Under the pieces are notes generated by a model. That model saw nothing but the letters and a program-made list of their open reading frames with translations, was not told where the DNA came from and did no database searches. A program made the position numbers and the translations under genes. Positions 63,499 to 64,000 of a stretch of 64,000 bases of DNA are shown here, piece by piece. This DNA is from Myxococcales bacterium UBA1238 (GTDB lineage: Bacteria; Myxococcota_A; Bradymonadia; UBA7976; UBA1532), in the NCBI GenBank assembly GCA_002309015.1, contig DBWM01000011.1, forward strand, positions 16,586-80,585. The letters run 5' to 3'. The stretch's first letter is position 1. Every line of letters begins with the position of its first letter.

Positions 63499-64000
63499 TC
63501 ATCGATCGATTTCACTTTCGGGCAGCACAGGTGGTAACCGCTGTTTAATGAAATCTCTGCTGTTTTCAACATAATCGATTTCTGCCAGCATGATCTCTCC
63601 TTCAATAAACTCTAAGCTTCCTCTGGGATTTGCAGCATATTCCTTGGCGCGGATCTTTGTTCTTTCGCTGCAACCATATCCGATTGCTGCCACTGCGCTC
63701 GATCGAAAATAATTGTTCGGAGAACCCATATTTTCGTAAGGCCAGCAAGAATCTGCATCCAATTCACTGCATCGATAGAGAAAATCTTCAAGCTCAACCA
63801 TCAATGCACGTTCCTTTTGAGGCATCAGATGGTCGCGCATGAGATAATATCCGAGTGTCTCTATCATGGGAGGCATTCGTCCTCGGATTGCTTGATCGCC
63901 GAATTCACTGAATTCTCCATCGAGCGCTTTAACCGCTTCAAAATGTTTTCGAGCATCCTCCTGGCTTCCATAATAACTGATTAAAACATAGGCACCATTA
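63499..64000 (-). CDS. Hypothetical protein, 5' end cut by window edge
   Basis: The minus-strand frame runs from the window edge to the stop at 63499 (166 codons visible). It reads through the ATG at 63876 with coding-like sequence upstream (GAYVLISYYGSQEDARKHFE), so the true start is outside the window. Visible part: mixed helix/strand with LGYYLMRDHLMPQKERALMV and YFRSSAVAAIGYGC, no signal peptide. The composition and size resemble immunity-type or DUF proteins, but I do not recognise it. A terminator lies 240 bases downstream. Confidence 0.65.
   Translation of the reverse strand, partial: NGAYVLISYYGSQEDARKHFEAVKALDGEFSEFGDQAIRGRMPPMIETLGYYLMRDHLMPQKERALMVELEDFLYRCSELDADSCWPYENMGSPNNYFRSSAVAAIGYGCSERTKIRAKEYAANPRGSLEFIEGEIMLAEIDYVENSRDFIKQRLPPVLPESEIDR

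Overview
The window is about 58-60% GC by eye. It looks like a chromosomal segment of a Gram-negative bacterium of the Myxococcota/Bradymonadota (former deltaproteobacterial) type. The clues are many lipoproteins with Asp/Ser/Thr-rich stalks, Cys/Asp calcium-type repeats (pattern DxxDNDxDGxxDCxDxDC), large secreted multidomain proteins, a BamA-like outer-membrane barrel, and a complete sodium-pumping NADH:quinone oxidoreductase (Na+-NQR) alongside an NhaC-type antiporter. The lineage is an inference from protein style; no rRNA is present.

Layout. 1-10.2 kb: a cut-off membrane protein, a POTRA/barrel outer-membrane protein, two paralogous lipoproteins, an MFS transporter and an atypical SDR with a zinc ribbon. 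Between them lie several families of non-coding tandem repeats with periods of about 42-43 bp. 10.2-15.9 kb: three tandem paralogous lipoprotein cysteine proteases (papain fold plus P-domain). 16-22.3 kb (minus strand): mutM, two methyltransferases flanking a small ORF, an NhaC-type antiporter, and a redox cluster made of a lipoprotein flavin reductase and a Tat-exported flavodoxin-like gene broken by an in-frame amber codon and a frameshift.

22.6-33.4 kb (minus strand): a compact defence island read in one direction. It holds a type I restriction-modification system (hsdR, hsdM, hsdS) with RhuM and a VbhA/Fic pair inserted between M and S, then a SEFIR-domain protein, then a Septu-like ATPase/HNH pair. 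Several junctions are ATGA overlaps. 33.5-37.9 kb: a CreBC-like two-component system, a Cys-rich lipoprotein, SixA, a double GNAT protein and an HPt protein. 37.9-47.1 kb (minus strand): the operon for an uncharacterised membrane-anchored alpha/alpha-toroid protein, then nqrABCDEF, apbE, nqrM and hpt.

47.4-56.1 kb (plus strand): a small protein, a FIST-like protein, a deoxynucleoside kinase, a 1270-residue lipoprotein fusing EGF-like repeats, a subtilisin (S8) protease and a formylglycine-generating-enzyme-like module, then a TPR-sulfotransferase and a secreted protein. 56.1-64 kb: tRNA-Leu(CAA) with its own promoter and terminator, a YgiQ radical-SAM protein translationally coupled to an aminotransferase, two tandem SEC-C methionine aminopeptidases, and intergenic hairpin elements whose stems show compensatory changes.

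Most noteworthy: the defence island; the EGF-S8-FGE fusion with its sulfotransferase neighbour; the three C1/P-domain lipoproteins; the 42-43 bp periodic intergenic repeats; and the doubly broken Tat flavodoxin gene.
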